Program-made: the position numbers and the translations under genes
Notes under the pieces: generated by a model
The model's input: only the letters and a program-made list of their open reading frames with translations
What the model was told of the DNA's origin: nothing
The model's database searches: none
Assembly (NCBI RefSeq): GCF_000820515.1
Contig: NZ_JXDG01000126.1
Span: forward strand, 1-64,000
Direction: 5' to 3'
From: Pseudomonas batumici
GTDB taxonomy: Bacteria; Pseudomonadota; Gammaproteobacteria; Pseudomonadales; Pseudomonadaceae
DNA: 64,000 nucleotides
Part shown: piece after piece, positions 52,616 through 61,057 of the stretch
How positions within the stretch are numbered: position 1 is the stretch's first letter
Layout of the letters: every line of letters begins with the position of its first letter

Positions 52616-54391
52616 ATGGCTTATGTGGAGCACGCGGAAGCAGCGGTCCTGCACGAACCGAAGAGCTTTATCACGCGCTATATCTGGAGCCAGGACCACA
52701 AGGTCATCGCCCTCCAGTATTCCCTGACGGCCATGTTCGTGGGCGTCATCGCCCTGGTGCTGTCCGACCTGATGCGCATGCAGATCGGGTTTCCCGGCAG
52801 TCTCTCATTCATGGATGCCGGTACCTACTATCAGGCCGTAACCATGCACGGCATGATCATGGTGATCTATCTGTTGACGGCCCTGTTCCTGGGCGGCTTC
52901 GGCAACTATCTGATTCCGCTGATGGTGGGCGCCCGTGACATGGTCTTCCCCTATGTCAACATGCTCAGCTACTGGTTCTACCTGGTCTCGGTGCTGGTGC
53001 TGCTCGCCAGCTTCTTCGTCACGGGCGGGCCCACCGGGGCGGGCTGGACACTCTATCCGCCGCAATCCATGACCCAGGGCACCCCGGGTTCCACAGCGGG
53101 CATCGTGTTGATGATGGTGTCGCTGGCGATCTTTATCGTGGCCGCCACCATGGGCGGGCTGAACTACGTGACCACCGTGCTGCAGGCCCGCACCCACGGC
53201 ATGACGTTGTTCCGCATGCCGCTCGCCGTCTGGGGCATCTTCATGGCCTCGGTCATGGCGCTGCTGGCGTTCCCCGCCTTGTTCGTCAGCGCGGTGATGG
53301 TGCTGTTCGACAAGTTGCTGGGGACGAGCTTCTTCATGCCGGGAATCATCTCGATGGGGCAGCAGCTCGCGCATCAGGGCGGTAGCCCGATACTGTTCCA
53401 GCACCTGTTCTGGTTCTTCGGCCATCCGGAGGTCTACATCGTCGCCCTCCCGGCGTTCGGCCTGGTCTCCGACCTGATCAGCACCCATGCGCGCAAGAAC
53501 ATCTTCGGCTACCGCATGATGGTGTGGGCCATTATCGCCATCGGTGTGTTGAGCTTCGTGGTCTGGGCGCACCACATGTACGTCAGTGGGATGAACCCGT
53601 ACTTCGGCTTTTTCTTCGCCGTGACCACCTTGGTCATCGCGGTGCCGACCGCGCTGAAAGTCTACAACTGGGTGCTGACCCTATGGCATGGCGACATTCA
53701 CCTGACGGTGCCGATGCTGTTTGCCCTGGCCTTTATCCTCACCTTCCTGGTCGGTGGCCTGACCGGGTTGTTTCTCGGCAACGTGATCGTGGATATCCCG
53801 CTGTCGGACACCTACTTTGTCGTGGCCCACTTCCATATGGTCATGGGGGTCGCGCCGATACTGGTGGTCTTCGGCTCGATCTATCATTGGTTTCCGAAGA
53901 TCACCGGGCGCCTGCTGAACGACACCCTGGGCAAGCTGCATTTCTGGGTCACCTTCCTGGGGACCTACTGCATCTACTTCCCCATGCATTACCTGGGGCT
54001 GCTGGGTATGCCGCGCCGCTACTACAGCTATCCGAACTACGAGTTCATCCCGCAGTCGGCGCAGCAGTTGAATGCGTTCATCACCATCACCGCACTGATT
54101 GTCGGCGTGTTCCAGTTGCTGTTCCTCTTCAACCTGTTCTGGAGTGCCTTCAAGGGCAAACCGGCCGGTGGAAACCCCTGGGGCGCGGCCAGCCTGGAAT
54201 GGCAGACACCGAACACCCCGCCGGTACACGGCAACTGGGGCGAGAAATTGCCGGTCGTGCATCGTTGGGCCTATGACTACAGCGTGCCCGGGATAGAGCA
54301 GGACTTCGTTCCACAGACGGTCTCCGCCGAAGCGCTGGAACAGATGAGGCAGCGCACCGCGCAGGCCAGGACGGCGGGCGAAGGACCATGA
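52616..54391 (+). CDS. ctaD: Cytochrome c oxidase subunit I (heme-copper, A-type)
   Basis: 591 residues with 12 membrane helices. Heme and CuB ligands are clear: 'MHGMIMVIY', 'FGHPEVYIVALPAFG' (CuB His and the cross-linked Tyr; the XGHPEVY motif marks the A1 type), 'WAHHMYVSG' and 'DTYFVVAHFHMVMG'. The enzyme reduces oxygen to water and pumps protons. GGAGG precedes ATG 52616; its stop overlaps the next gene by four bases. Confidence 0.94.
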   Translation: MAYVEHAEAAVLHEPKSFITRYIWSQDHKVIALQYSLTAMFVGVIALVLSDLMRMQIGFPGSLSFMDAGTYYQAVTMHGMIMVIYLLTALFLGGFGNYLIPLMVGARDMVFPYVNMLSYWFYLVSVLVLLASFFVTGGPTGAGWTLYPPQSMTQGTPGSTAGIVLMMVSLAIFIVAATMGGLNYVTTVLQARTHGMTLFRMPLAVWGIFMASVMALLAFPALFVSAVMVLFDKLLGTSFFMPGIISMGQQLAHQGGSPILFQHLFWFFGHPEVYIVALPAFGLVSDLISTHARKNIFGYRMMVWAIIAIGVLSFVVWAHHMYVSGMNPYFGFFFAVTTLVIAVPTALKVYNWVLTLWHGDIHLTVPMLFALAFILTFLVGGLTGLFLGNVIVDIPLSDTYFVVAHFHMVMGVAPILVVFGSIYHWFPKITGRLLNDTLGKLHFWVTFLGTYCIYFPMHYLGLLGMPRRYYSYPNYEFIPQSAQQLNAFITITALIVGVFQLLFLFNLFWSAFKGKPAGGNPWGAASLEWQTPNTPPVHGNWGEKLPVVHRWAYDYSVPGIEQDFVPQTVSAEALEQMRQRTAQARTAGEGP

Positions 54392-55080
54392 ACAGGCCAC
54401 TATTGAAAGACACCGCAGGCGGCGACAGCGGAGGTCGCTGGCACCAGCCCCCCGACGACACCCGGGCGCCGGATGGCATCGACCGGGCGAAAACCGCCAA
54501 AGTGGGCCTGCGGGTGTTTTTGGGTGTGGTGACCTCGCTGTTCTTTCTCTTGCTGCTGGCCTTCATTACGCGCTCACAAGTGGCGGACTGGCAGCCTCTG
54601 ACCGAGCCGCTGGCGCCGCTGGCCAGTGCCAGGCCGCTCTGGCTGAACACGATCCTGCTGGCGCTGGGCAGTGTCAGCCTGCAGTGGGCGCGGGTGGCCG
54701 CCCGGCGCGGTGCCTTGAATGGGGCCACCCTCGGCTTCGCCTTGGGCGGCGTTTTTGCGATCGCCTTTCTGGGGGGACAACTCTGGGTCTGGAAGCAGTT
54801 CGTCGACTGGGGCTATTTCGTCTCCGGCAATCCGGCCAACAGCTTCTTCTACCTGTTGACCGGCGTACACGGGCTGCACCTGCTGGGTGGCCTGGTGGCC
54901 TGGAGTCGAGTCGGTGCCCGGTTCCTGCGACGGGTTCCGCTGTCGCAACTGGCGCCCGTCGTGGAGCTCTGCGCCATCTACTGGCACTACCTGCTGGGCG
55001 TCTGGATCGTCCTCTTCGCCCTGCTGACCAGCACGCCGGAAACCTATGAAAACATCGCCGCATTCTGCGGTCTGAGGTGA
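54388..55080 (+). CDS. Cytochrome c oxidase subunit III-like protein (first copy)
   Basis: 230 residues with a hydrophilic start of about 40 residues and about five membrane helices, ending in 'YWHYLLGVWIVLFALL' as subunit III proteins do. 'GLHLLGGLVAW' is the subunit-III family region. It overlaps ctaD by four bases and is followed five bases later by a second subunit-III-like gene. The five-helix form is shorter than standard seven-helix subunit III, so each may be a specialised or split version. Confidence 0.82.
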   Translation: MNRPLLKDTAGGDSGGRWHQPPDDTRAPDGIDRAKTAKVGLRVFLGVVTSLFFLLLLAFITRSQVADWQPLTEPLAPLASARPLWLNTILLALGSVSLQWARVAARRGALNGATLGFALGGVFAIAFLGGQLWVWKQFVDWGYFVSGNPANSFFYLLTGVHGLHLLGGLVAWSRVGARFLRRVPLSQLAPVVELCAIYWHYLLGVWIVLFALLTSTPETYENIAAFCGLR

Positions 55081-55084
55081 AGCC

Positions 55085-55804
55085 ATGGCATCGCCCCCAG
55101 CAGGTCCGGAAGACCCCGGCCTGTCCTTACCGCTGACCCCACCCGATACGCTGGTACCGGGATGGCAGGGCATCGCCAACGACTGGTCCTCGGATCGGGA
55201 CGCGTTCAAGCAGGTCCCCTGGGGCAAGGCGATGATGTGGATCTTCCTGCTCAGCGACACCTTCATCTTCAGCTGTTTCCTGACCGGCTACATGTCGGTA
55301 CGCATCAGCACCACCGTCCCCTGGCCGAACCCCAGCCACGTGTTTGCCTTGACCATCGGCGGGGCTGAAATCCCGCTGATCCTGATCGCGATCATGACCT
55401 TCGTGCTGATCAGCAGCAGCGGCACCATGGCCATGGCGGTGAATTTCGCCTATCGCCGTGTACGCACTAAATGCGCTGCCCTGATGCTGGCGACCGCGGC
55501 CTTCGGTGTGACCTTCGTCAGCATGCAGGCGTTCGAGTGGAGCAAGCTGATTGCCGAAGGCGTTCGCCCATGGGCGAACCCCATGGGGGCCGCGCAATTT
55601 GGCGCGAGCTTTTTCATGATCACCGGTTTCCACGGGCTGCACGTGTCAGCCGGCGTCATTTACCTCTCCATCGTGGCATTCAAGGTCTTGCGCGGAGACT
55701 ACGAGCGCTCCGGAAACTATCAGATCGTCGAGATAGCCGGGCTGTACTGGCACTTCGTGGACCTGGTGTGGGTGTTCATCTTCGCGTTGTTCTATTTATG
55801 GTGA
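55085..55804 (+). CDS. Cytochrome c oxidase subunit III-like protein (second copy)
   Basis: 239 residues with about five membrane helices and the family ending 'YWHFVDLVWVFIFALFYLW'. 'GFHGLHVSAGVIYLS' and 'WSKLIAEGV' (with the conserved Glu region of helix III) match subunit III better than the preceding copy does. It lies within the operon, 22 bases before the subunit-IV-like gene. The two copies share only the last helices, so they are not a recent duplication. Confidence 0.86.
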   Translation: MASPPAGPEDPGLSLPLTPPDTLVPGWQGIANDWSSDRDAFKQVPWGKAMMWIFLLSDTFIFSCFLTGYMSVRISTTVPWPNPSHVFALTIGGAEIPLILIAIMTFVLISSSGTMAMAVNFAYRRVRTKCAALMLATAAFGVTFVSMQAFEWSKLIAEGVRPWANPMGAAQFGASFFMITGFHGLHVSAGVIYLSIVAFKVLRGDYERSGNYQIVEIAGLYWHFVDLVWVFIFALFYLW

Positions 55805-55825
55805 GTCGGTAGAGGAGTGCTGGCG

Positions 55826-56143
55826 ATGGCGCATGCACAAGGTCAACAACATCCACTCAGCCTGTACCTGAAGATCTGGGGATTGTTGTTCGTACTCAGT
55901 ACCCTGTCCTATCTGGTCGATTATTTTCACTTCCAGGGCTACTTCAGGTGGTCGCTGATTCTGGTGCTGATGTTGTTGAAGGCCGGCCTGATCGTCTCCG
56001 TCTTCATGCACATGGCCTGGGAACGCCTGGCGATGGTCTACGCCATACTGGTGCCGCCCTTGTGCCTGTTGGTGCTGGTAGGACTGATGGTGGCAGAGGC
56101 GGACTACGTGTTCTTCACCCGTGGAGTGTTCCTCGGGCCATGA
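55826..56143 (+). CDS. Cytochrome c oxidase subunit IV family protein
   Basis: 105 residues with three membrane helices ('LSLYLKIWGLLFVLSTLSYLV', 'LILVLMLLKAGLIVSVFMHM', 'VYAILVPPLCLLVLVGLMV' in parts). This is the prokaryotic COX4 type that stabilises subunit I. The ATG at 55826 follows GAGGAG. It is the last gene of the oxidase operon. No heme-A synthase or copper chaperone gene is nearby, so assembly must use factors encoded elsewhere. Confidence 0.84.
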   Translation: MAHAQGQQHPLSLYLKIWGLLFVLSTLSYLVDYFHFQGYFRWSLILVLMLLKAGLIVSVFMHMAWERLAMVYAILVPPLCLLVLVGLMVAEADYVFFTRGVFLGP

Positions 56144-56177
56144 CAGGCTTCCGCCTCCGGCGTACTCGAACAGCGTC

Positions 56178-56732
56178 CTATATCGTTCGCTTGAACTGAT
56201 GCCATCGATACAGCCAGGCCACTATCCAATGGGGCGCCGCTGGGCCGCTACCGGCCGCTTGCAGCTGTGGGTGATGTTGGATGACCCGATCCAGGGTCGA
56301 CTCCTGATTGGGTTCAACATCGACGAAGAAAATATACTCGCCCTCTTTTACCCGCTCTTTCAGCTTGCGGAAGTGGGCATTGGGCACCTGGATACCAAAA
56401 AAGCCGCCTTCCCAGATAGAGAAGCCCAGTATCACGATGGTCAGGAAGACGAACGGCATCCAGCCTGCCGCGGTTTCGGTCCAGCCTGCCAGATAGGCGC
56501 CCCCCAGCACCAAGGCGGCTAGCGGTACGCCAATGACCGCGCCAATCTCGCCAGAACGGACAACATCCTGCTTCATGAATGAGTTCACATCATGCAGGTG
56601 ATGCTGTTCCACGTCGGCATCCCGATCGCTGAGCACATGAATCTGTTCGGTACTGATACCACTGGTTTCCAGTTCGCTTTCAACGGTTTCCAGGTCGTCG
56701 AGATTATCGCTGATGTAAAAGTGTCGGTTCAT
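56178..56732 (-). CDS. Hypothetical membrane protein, 184 residues
   Basis: An N-terminal soluble part of about 60 residues with acidic runs ('NLDDLETVESELETSG') is followed by two membrane helices (about 66-84 and 90-110) and a soluble C-terminus. It resembles conserved Pseudomonas proteins annotated only as hypothetical or NAD/FAD-utilising; I cannot assign a function. It converges on the oxidase operon. The ATG at 56732 follows GGAGG. Confidence 0.7.
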   Translation of the reverse strand: MNRHFYISDNLDDLETVESELETSGISTEQIHVLSDRDADVEQHHLHDVNSFMKQDVVRSGEIGAVIGVPLAALVLGGAYLAGWTETAAGWMPFVFLTIVILGFSIWEGGFFGIQVPNAHFRKLKERVKEGEYIFFVDVEPNQESTLDRVIQHHPQLQAAGSGPAAPHWIVAWLYRWHQFKRTI

Positions 56733-56973
56733 GAGTCACCTCCTACCGGCTATCCGCAGGGGTCCCCGTTTTCTGCAGTCGTTATCTGAAATTCCAGATC
56801 GTTATCCTGTCTCTCTGGATAACCTTGCACGCTCACTGTCACGCAAAAAGTATAGCACCCGCCTTTGCAACGCCTTGGCCGCCCGGAGGCCGTAGCGGTT
56901 CCTTGCCGGTTGTCTAGAATCTAATAAGAGGTCGGGTCGTCCCCGCAGCGACTACCCCAGGAGGTTTCTCGCC

Positions 56974-57315
56974 ATGAACACCTTAACCATCAAAAGCTGG
57001 TGCAAAGCCAGTAGCGATCAACGGTCCATCCCGATGGGGGAGATCCATTTCCACGTCAATGACGACGACCATTTGCGTATGGAGGAGGCCGAAGAACATC
57101 TGCAGCAGACCCACGAGCCCGAAGTGATGATCGATGTAGATATGACCACCATGGAGTTGATCACGCCTGAGGAATGCGGCCCTTTGTCCGATTGCCAGCT
57201 GCGCGTCTATTTGAGCGCAGGTGACCAGCGCGGCCAGTTCCACCTGGTCGGGCATCGGGCGAGCGACGGCAGCCTGATCTATACCAACGCGGTGATGATC
57301 GATCAGTTGGGTTGA
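56974..57315 (+). CDS. Hypothetical protein, 113 residues
   Basis: An acidic, soluble protein with a His/Glu-rich central part ('HFHVNDDDHLRMEEAEEHLQQTHEP'), possibly metal-binding. GGAGG lies upstream of the ATG and coding character is clear. It is divergent from the membrane protein at 56178. I do not recognise a family. It is the last gene before the AT-rich boundary. Confidence 0.65.
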   Translation: MNTLTIKSWCKASSDQRSIPMGEIHFHVNDDDHLRMEEAEEHLQQTHEPEVMIDVDMTTMELITPEECGPLSDCQLRVYLSAGDQRGQFHLVGHRASDGSLIYTNAVMIDQLG

Positions 57316-57805
57316 TTCCCCGGCGAAGGGGAAAAGCCAGACAGGTGAATGAGCCCGGTCCGGGAGCCCGTCAACGTCGTGCCGATGCTTGGCCGTCCGC
57401 AGGGTTGATGGGCTCTAACCTAACTAACTACAACACATTCCCAATAAGTGGATATTGGGTTATTGAAAACAAACTGCAACATCACAGCCTGCCTTCACAA
57501 ATTAGCGCGGACCTGCGCGACACCACACCCTGTTCTCTCTGATGTTTAGGCCGTTCTTTGCATATTGAGTCCGGTACTTGCCGGGTGCGTATCTGATCCG
57601 AAAACAAATGCCTCTTGTTGGTGCGTGGGCGGCACTATTGGAGGGCGCTGCAATAGTTTAGATGTTCTTACATATACCAACTAATATGCTTAATTGTGCA
57701 AGATACAATGTAGAAAATATTTATTGTCGGGGCTTTTTTTCACTAGACATCCGCTCTGGGGCTCGCCTATATTCGCTCTGCCCTATAGCCAAGGAAGTGC
57801 TTGAA
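57316..57805. other. AT-rich intergenic boundary with an operator-like palindrome
   Basis: 490 bases without a supported gene. Base composition drops sharply from the surrounding GC-rich DNA, with the lowest part at about 57660-57745. CCCAAT (57440-57445) and ATTGGG (57454-57459) form a palindrome with an eight-base spacer. An open frame starting at 57662 runs into the RidA gene but has no coding character before 57806. The promoter of the cluster to the right should be here. Confidence 0.6.
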
Positions 57806-58219
57806 ATGAGTCTCCGGCAATTGCATTCCTCTCATTCAAAATGGGAAGCAGTGTTTGGCTTCTCCCGTGCAGTCGAAGTTGGCGACACACTGTATATATC
57901 CAAGACCGGCCCTCTGGATTCCAACGGAGAAATAACCGCGACAGGTGTTGCCGAACAGACACGCATAGTGCTTGAAAACATCTCTCGAGTTCTCGAACAA
58001 GCAAACTTCAAACTTGAAGATGTCATACAGAGTCGCCTGTACTTGACCGAGATTGATAAGTGGCAGGAAGCCGCAACCGTACATGGAGAGTACTTTCAAG
58101 ACATCCGGCCGGCCTTCACGTTGCTTCACGTGCTGCCATTCCCCGAGCGGAAGATGATCGTTGCCATGGAAGTCGTGGCCTGTCGTCAACAGACCGCCCA
58201 TATCCCGGAGTCAGCATGA
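57806..58219 (+). CDS. RidA-family (YjgF/UK114) protein
   Basis: 137 residues. The family core 'GVAEQTRIVLENISRVLEQA' and 'QSRLYLTEIDKW' with the conserved Arg near 'IRPAFTLLHVLPF' are present. RidA-type proteins hydrolyse enamine/imine intermediates to ketones, or in secondary-metabolite clusters help handle reactive amines. The ATG at 57806 has AAGGAAG ten bases upstream. Base composition is lower in GC than the flanking genes, suggesting transfer. Its stop overlaps the MFS gene by four bases (ATGA). Confidence 0.86.
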   Translation: MSLRQLHSSHSKWEAVFGFSRAVEVGDTLYISKTGPLDSNGEITATGVAEQTRIVLENISRVLEQANFKLEDVIQSRLYLTEIDKWQEAATVHGEYFQDIRPAFTLLHVLPFPERKMIVAMEVVACRQQTAHIPESA

Positions 58220-59394
58220 ACGCCCGCCTATCGCCCTTCTTTACAGTTTTTGCCACCGTGGCCGCGGGAACAGCCATGGCCAGCAACTACTTGCTGCAAC
58301 CGGTATTGCCTGCCGTGGCCGACACCCTGGGGATCGACGTGTCCAGTGCCGGGCTCATCGCCGCCAGCACCCAGATCGGCTACATGCTCGGCATATTGCT
58401 GATCGTTCCTCTGGGGGATGTGTTCGACAAGCGCACGCAGATCATCTGGCAATTCCTGATACTGGGCGCCGCGATCTGGCTTGCCGCGCTTTGCACATCC
58501 CCAGCCTTGTTTTTCCTGGCCTGCATCGTGATCGGCATGATGGCGACCAATGCCATTCAACTCAATGCACTGGGTTTTCAGTTGAGTGAAAAAGGCAGCA
58601 CGGTCGGCACCATAACCATGGGAATCAGCGCAGGCATTCTGCTGGCGAGGTTCGTGGGAGGAGCCATCGCCCAGGCAAGGGGCTGGCAACACATGCTGAT
58701 GTGCACCGCGGTCCTGATGCTGACGCTGGCGGTGGCGGGAGGGGTGGCGATGCCTTCTTCCCCGCCCCGGGGAAAAACCGCCTATCGACAAGTGCTCGCA
58801 AGCCTGCCGGGGCTGCTGGGGCGATACGCCCTCCTGAGGGAGTCGGTCATGGTGGGTGGGGCGTGGTTCTTTGTCTTCAGCATGCTTTGGGTCGCCTTGA
58901 TGCTGCATTTGCAGGCCGCTCCGATCAACCTTGACCCCACCGCCACCGGGCTGTTTGGCCTGGCCGGGCTTGCCGGACTGCTGATGGCCCGCTACGCCGG
59001 TGCCCTGGCAGATCAGATCGGGAGTCGCGCCGTCATTACATTGGGGCTGTTGCTGGTGCTCGGGGGCGTGGCGATCCTGTACCTGTTTCCCCATTCCATT
59101 TCGGGGCTGGTGATCGGAGTCGTTCTGTTCGATCTGGGCTGCTTTTCAGCGCAAGTCGCGAATCAGACCCGGGCACTTCGGCTTGAACCCAACTTGCGCA
59201 GCAGTTTGTTTGCCGTCTACATGTTCTGTTATTACGCGGCGGGTGCCCTGGGTTCATTATCGGCCGGTTATATTTACCAACAATCAGGGTGGCGTGGCAT
59301 CTGTATAAGCGCGTTCATCGTGACGGCGATGGGTCTTGCAATCACCTGGAAAAATAACAAAAACACCTCTCTCAATATACAAACTGTCAAATAG
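58216..59394 (+). CDS. MFS transporter (probable exporter)
   Basis: 392 residues with 12 predicted membrane helices and the MFS loop motif 'GDVFDKRTQI' between helices 2 and 3. It resembles drug/arabinose-type exporters. Coupled by overlap to the RidA gene and positioned in a cluster with carrier protein and ketosynthase genes, it most likely exports the cluster product or gives self-resistance. That role is inference. Confidence 0.86.
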   Translation: MNARLSPFFTVFATVAAGTAMASNYLLQPVLPAVADTLGIDVSSAGLIAASTQIGYMLGILLIVPLGDVFDKRTQIIWQFLILGAAIWLAALCTSPALFFLACIVIGMMATNAIQLNALGFQLSEKGSTVGTITMGISAGILLARFVGGAIAQARGWQHMLMCTAVLMLTLAVAGGVAMPSSPPRGKTAYRQVLASLPGLLGRYALLRESVMVGGAWFFVFSMLWVALMLHLQAAPINLDPTATGLFGLAGLAGLLMARYAGALADQIGSRAVITLGLLLVLGGVAILYLFPHSISGLVIGVVLFDLGCFSAQVANQTRALRLEPNLRSSLFAVYMFCYYAAGALGSLSAGYIYQQSGWRGICISAFIVTAMGLAITWKNNKNTSLNIQTVK

Positions 59395-59499
59395 CGTTAG
59401 CGTAACAAGACGTCCCCTGCTCCAAATAACTTAGCTTGCCAGACGGAAAGTTATGCGTCTGGTTGTGCCCATGCATCCGCACTACTGGAGATGACTGTT

Positions 59500-60756
59500 A
59501 TGTTCACCATGCAATTATTGGCGATTCTGCTCGTCAGCCAGTTGTTAGGGGGGTTGGCACAACGCATAGGCCAATGCCGGGTGGTGGGAGAAATTACCGC
59601 AGGCATTTTGCTGGGCCCCACTTTCCTGCAGCCGTTCCTTCAATCACTGGGTGTACAGTCTTCGTTGTTTGCCGCCGAAAACATTAGCTGGATCAGTACG
59701 TTGGCCGAACTGGCACTGGTCTTGTTGATGTTTGAAGTGGGCATGCATATCGCTCCGGGCGACAGTCATCGCAATCATCAGGAAAACAAGTCTGCGCTCA
59801 GAGTGGCCATTGCCGGTCTCGTGCTGCCCTTTATCACGGGCATCGTTGTGGCCTGGTACGCACATCCCGTGCTGGCGCCCGGTTTCGACAAGCCGTCCTT
59901 CATCGTTTTCTGCGGCATTGCGCTGGCCGTGTCCGCGCTCCCTGTCATGATTCGCATCGTCGAGGACCTGGGGATCGGCCATCTGCCGGCGGTGGTTGTC
60001 ACGCTTCGGGCCGCCGTACTGACCGACATTGCAGGCTGGCTCGCCCTGGGCGCCGTCATTGTATTCGCCGCCTTTCACCACGACCTGAAACGGGTTGCGC
60101 TGTTCGGGTTCTGCCTGCTGTTGGGGGTTGCCGGCTACATCGCCCTGTCATTGCAATGGGTCGAGCGGATGCTGGCCAGACTTGACGCGTCCGACTATCC
60201 GCGACACCTGCCATGGATACTGTGCTATCTGCTGGCCAGTGCCTGGATCACCATGCACCTGCAACTGCACGCCGGGATCGGCGCCTTGCTGGCGGGCGCC
60301 ATGATCAGCCGCGCCCCGGGTTTCGCACAGTACTGGAACCGGCAGATCGGCGGTTTCCTGAGGGTTTTCCTGCTACCGGTCTTCTTCGCCAGCGCCGGGC
60401 TCAAGACCTCACTGACAACCGCCGGCAATGCGGTGGAACTCCAGTGGTTGCTGATCTTTCTGGTCGCGGCCTTCGTCAGCAAGTTTCTCGGCGCCTACAT
60501 CGGCGCTCGCCACAGCGGCTTCTCCTACCGCGATGCCACATTGACGGGGGCGTTGATGAATACCCGCGGCCTGATGGAGCTGGTCGTACTGTCCATCGGC
60601 CTGGAACTGCACCTTATTTCCCCGACTGTTTATAGCCTGCTGGTGACCGTGGCGCTGATCGTCACGGCAACGACCACGCCCCTGGTTCGTCGAGTGACGC
60701 AACGCAACACCCGAGTATTTGCCCGACCCGCCATCGCGGAAAAAAACTTCAACTGA
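59500..60756 (+). CDS. Cation/proton antiporter (CPA2, Kef/NhaP-like)
   Basis: 418 residues with about 12 membrane helices and the CPA2 core ('GEITAGILLGPTFL', 'AELALVLLMFEVGMHI', 'GALMNTRGLMELVVLSIGLE'). The Kef C-terminal regulatory domain is absent, so it is a membrane-only antiporter. The ATG at 59500 gives proper ribosome spacing from CTGGAG; ATG 59491 is the alternative. Similar antiporters appear inside several secondary-metabolite clusters, where they may support export or pH balance. Confidence 0.85.
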   Translation: MFTMQLLAILLVSQLLGGLAQRIGQCRVVGEITAGILLGPTFLQPFLQSLGVQSSLFAAENISWISTLAELALVLLMFEVGMHIAPGDSHRNHQENKSALRVAIAGLVLPFITGIVVAWYAHPVLAPGFDKPSFIVFCGIALAVSALPVMIRIVEDLGIGHLPAVVVTLRAAVLTDIAGWLALGAVIVFAAFHHDLKRVALFGFCLLLGVAGYIALSLQWVERMLARLDASDYPRHLPWILCYLLASAWITMHLQLHAGIGALLAGAMISRAPGFAQYWNRQIGGFLRVFLLPVFFASAGLKTSLTTAGNAVELQWLLIFLVAAFVSKFLGAYIGARHSGFSYRDATLTGALMNTRGLMELVVLSIGLELHLISPTVYSLLVTVALIVTATTTPLVRRVTQRNTRVFARPAIAEKNFN

Positions 60757-60781
60757 TGCAATGACCCTTGTGGAGCTAAAC

Positions 60782-61057
60782 ATGACTCAGCTTAATGCCA
60801 TTCTTGTAGCCAATAAGATCAAGGAAATCATCTCCGAGCGTCTCGACTTGGACATTCCGATTTCGGGAATCAATGAGACCGCGGGCCTGGCATCGGAAGT
60901 GGGTGTTGATTCCATCGGTTTCATCGAACTCAAGTTCCAGTGTGAAGAGGAGTTCAAGATCCAGATTGATGAAGAAGAGTTCGTGCCCGAGCACTTCTTC
61001 AGCGTGCACACCTTGTCCAGCTTCATCATTGAAAAGTCCGGGGCGCTGCAACAATGA
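60782..61057 (+). CDS. Acyl carrier protein, stand-alone
   Basis: 91 residues. The phosphopantetheine attachment Ser44 lies in 'GVDSIGFIELKFQCEEEF' (DSxxxxEL). It is not the housekeeping AcpP, whose site reads DSLDTVEL. It has an acidic helix II that should dock partner enzymes. The ATG at 60782 has GGAG seven bases upstream. Its stop overlaps the adenylating ligase by four bases, so the two are coupled and the ligase is the likely loading enzyme. Confidence 0.93.
   Translation: MTQLNAILVANKIKEIISERLDLDIPISGINETAGLASEVGVDSIGFIELKFQCEEEFKIQIDEEEFVPEHFFSVHTLSSFIIEKSGALQQ

Noticed and set aside
57421..57480. Short repeated words and the CCCAAT palindrome as a possible CRISPR or att site
   Set aside because: There is only one palindrome, no regular spacer array and no integrase or tRNA nearby.
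57662..57805. N-terminal extension of the RidA frame
   Set aside because: Residues are unlike the family and the DNA is AT-rich intergenic; the ATG at 57806 has a ribosome site.
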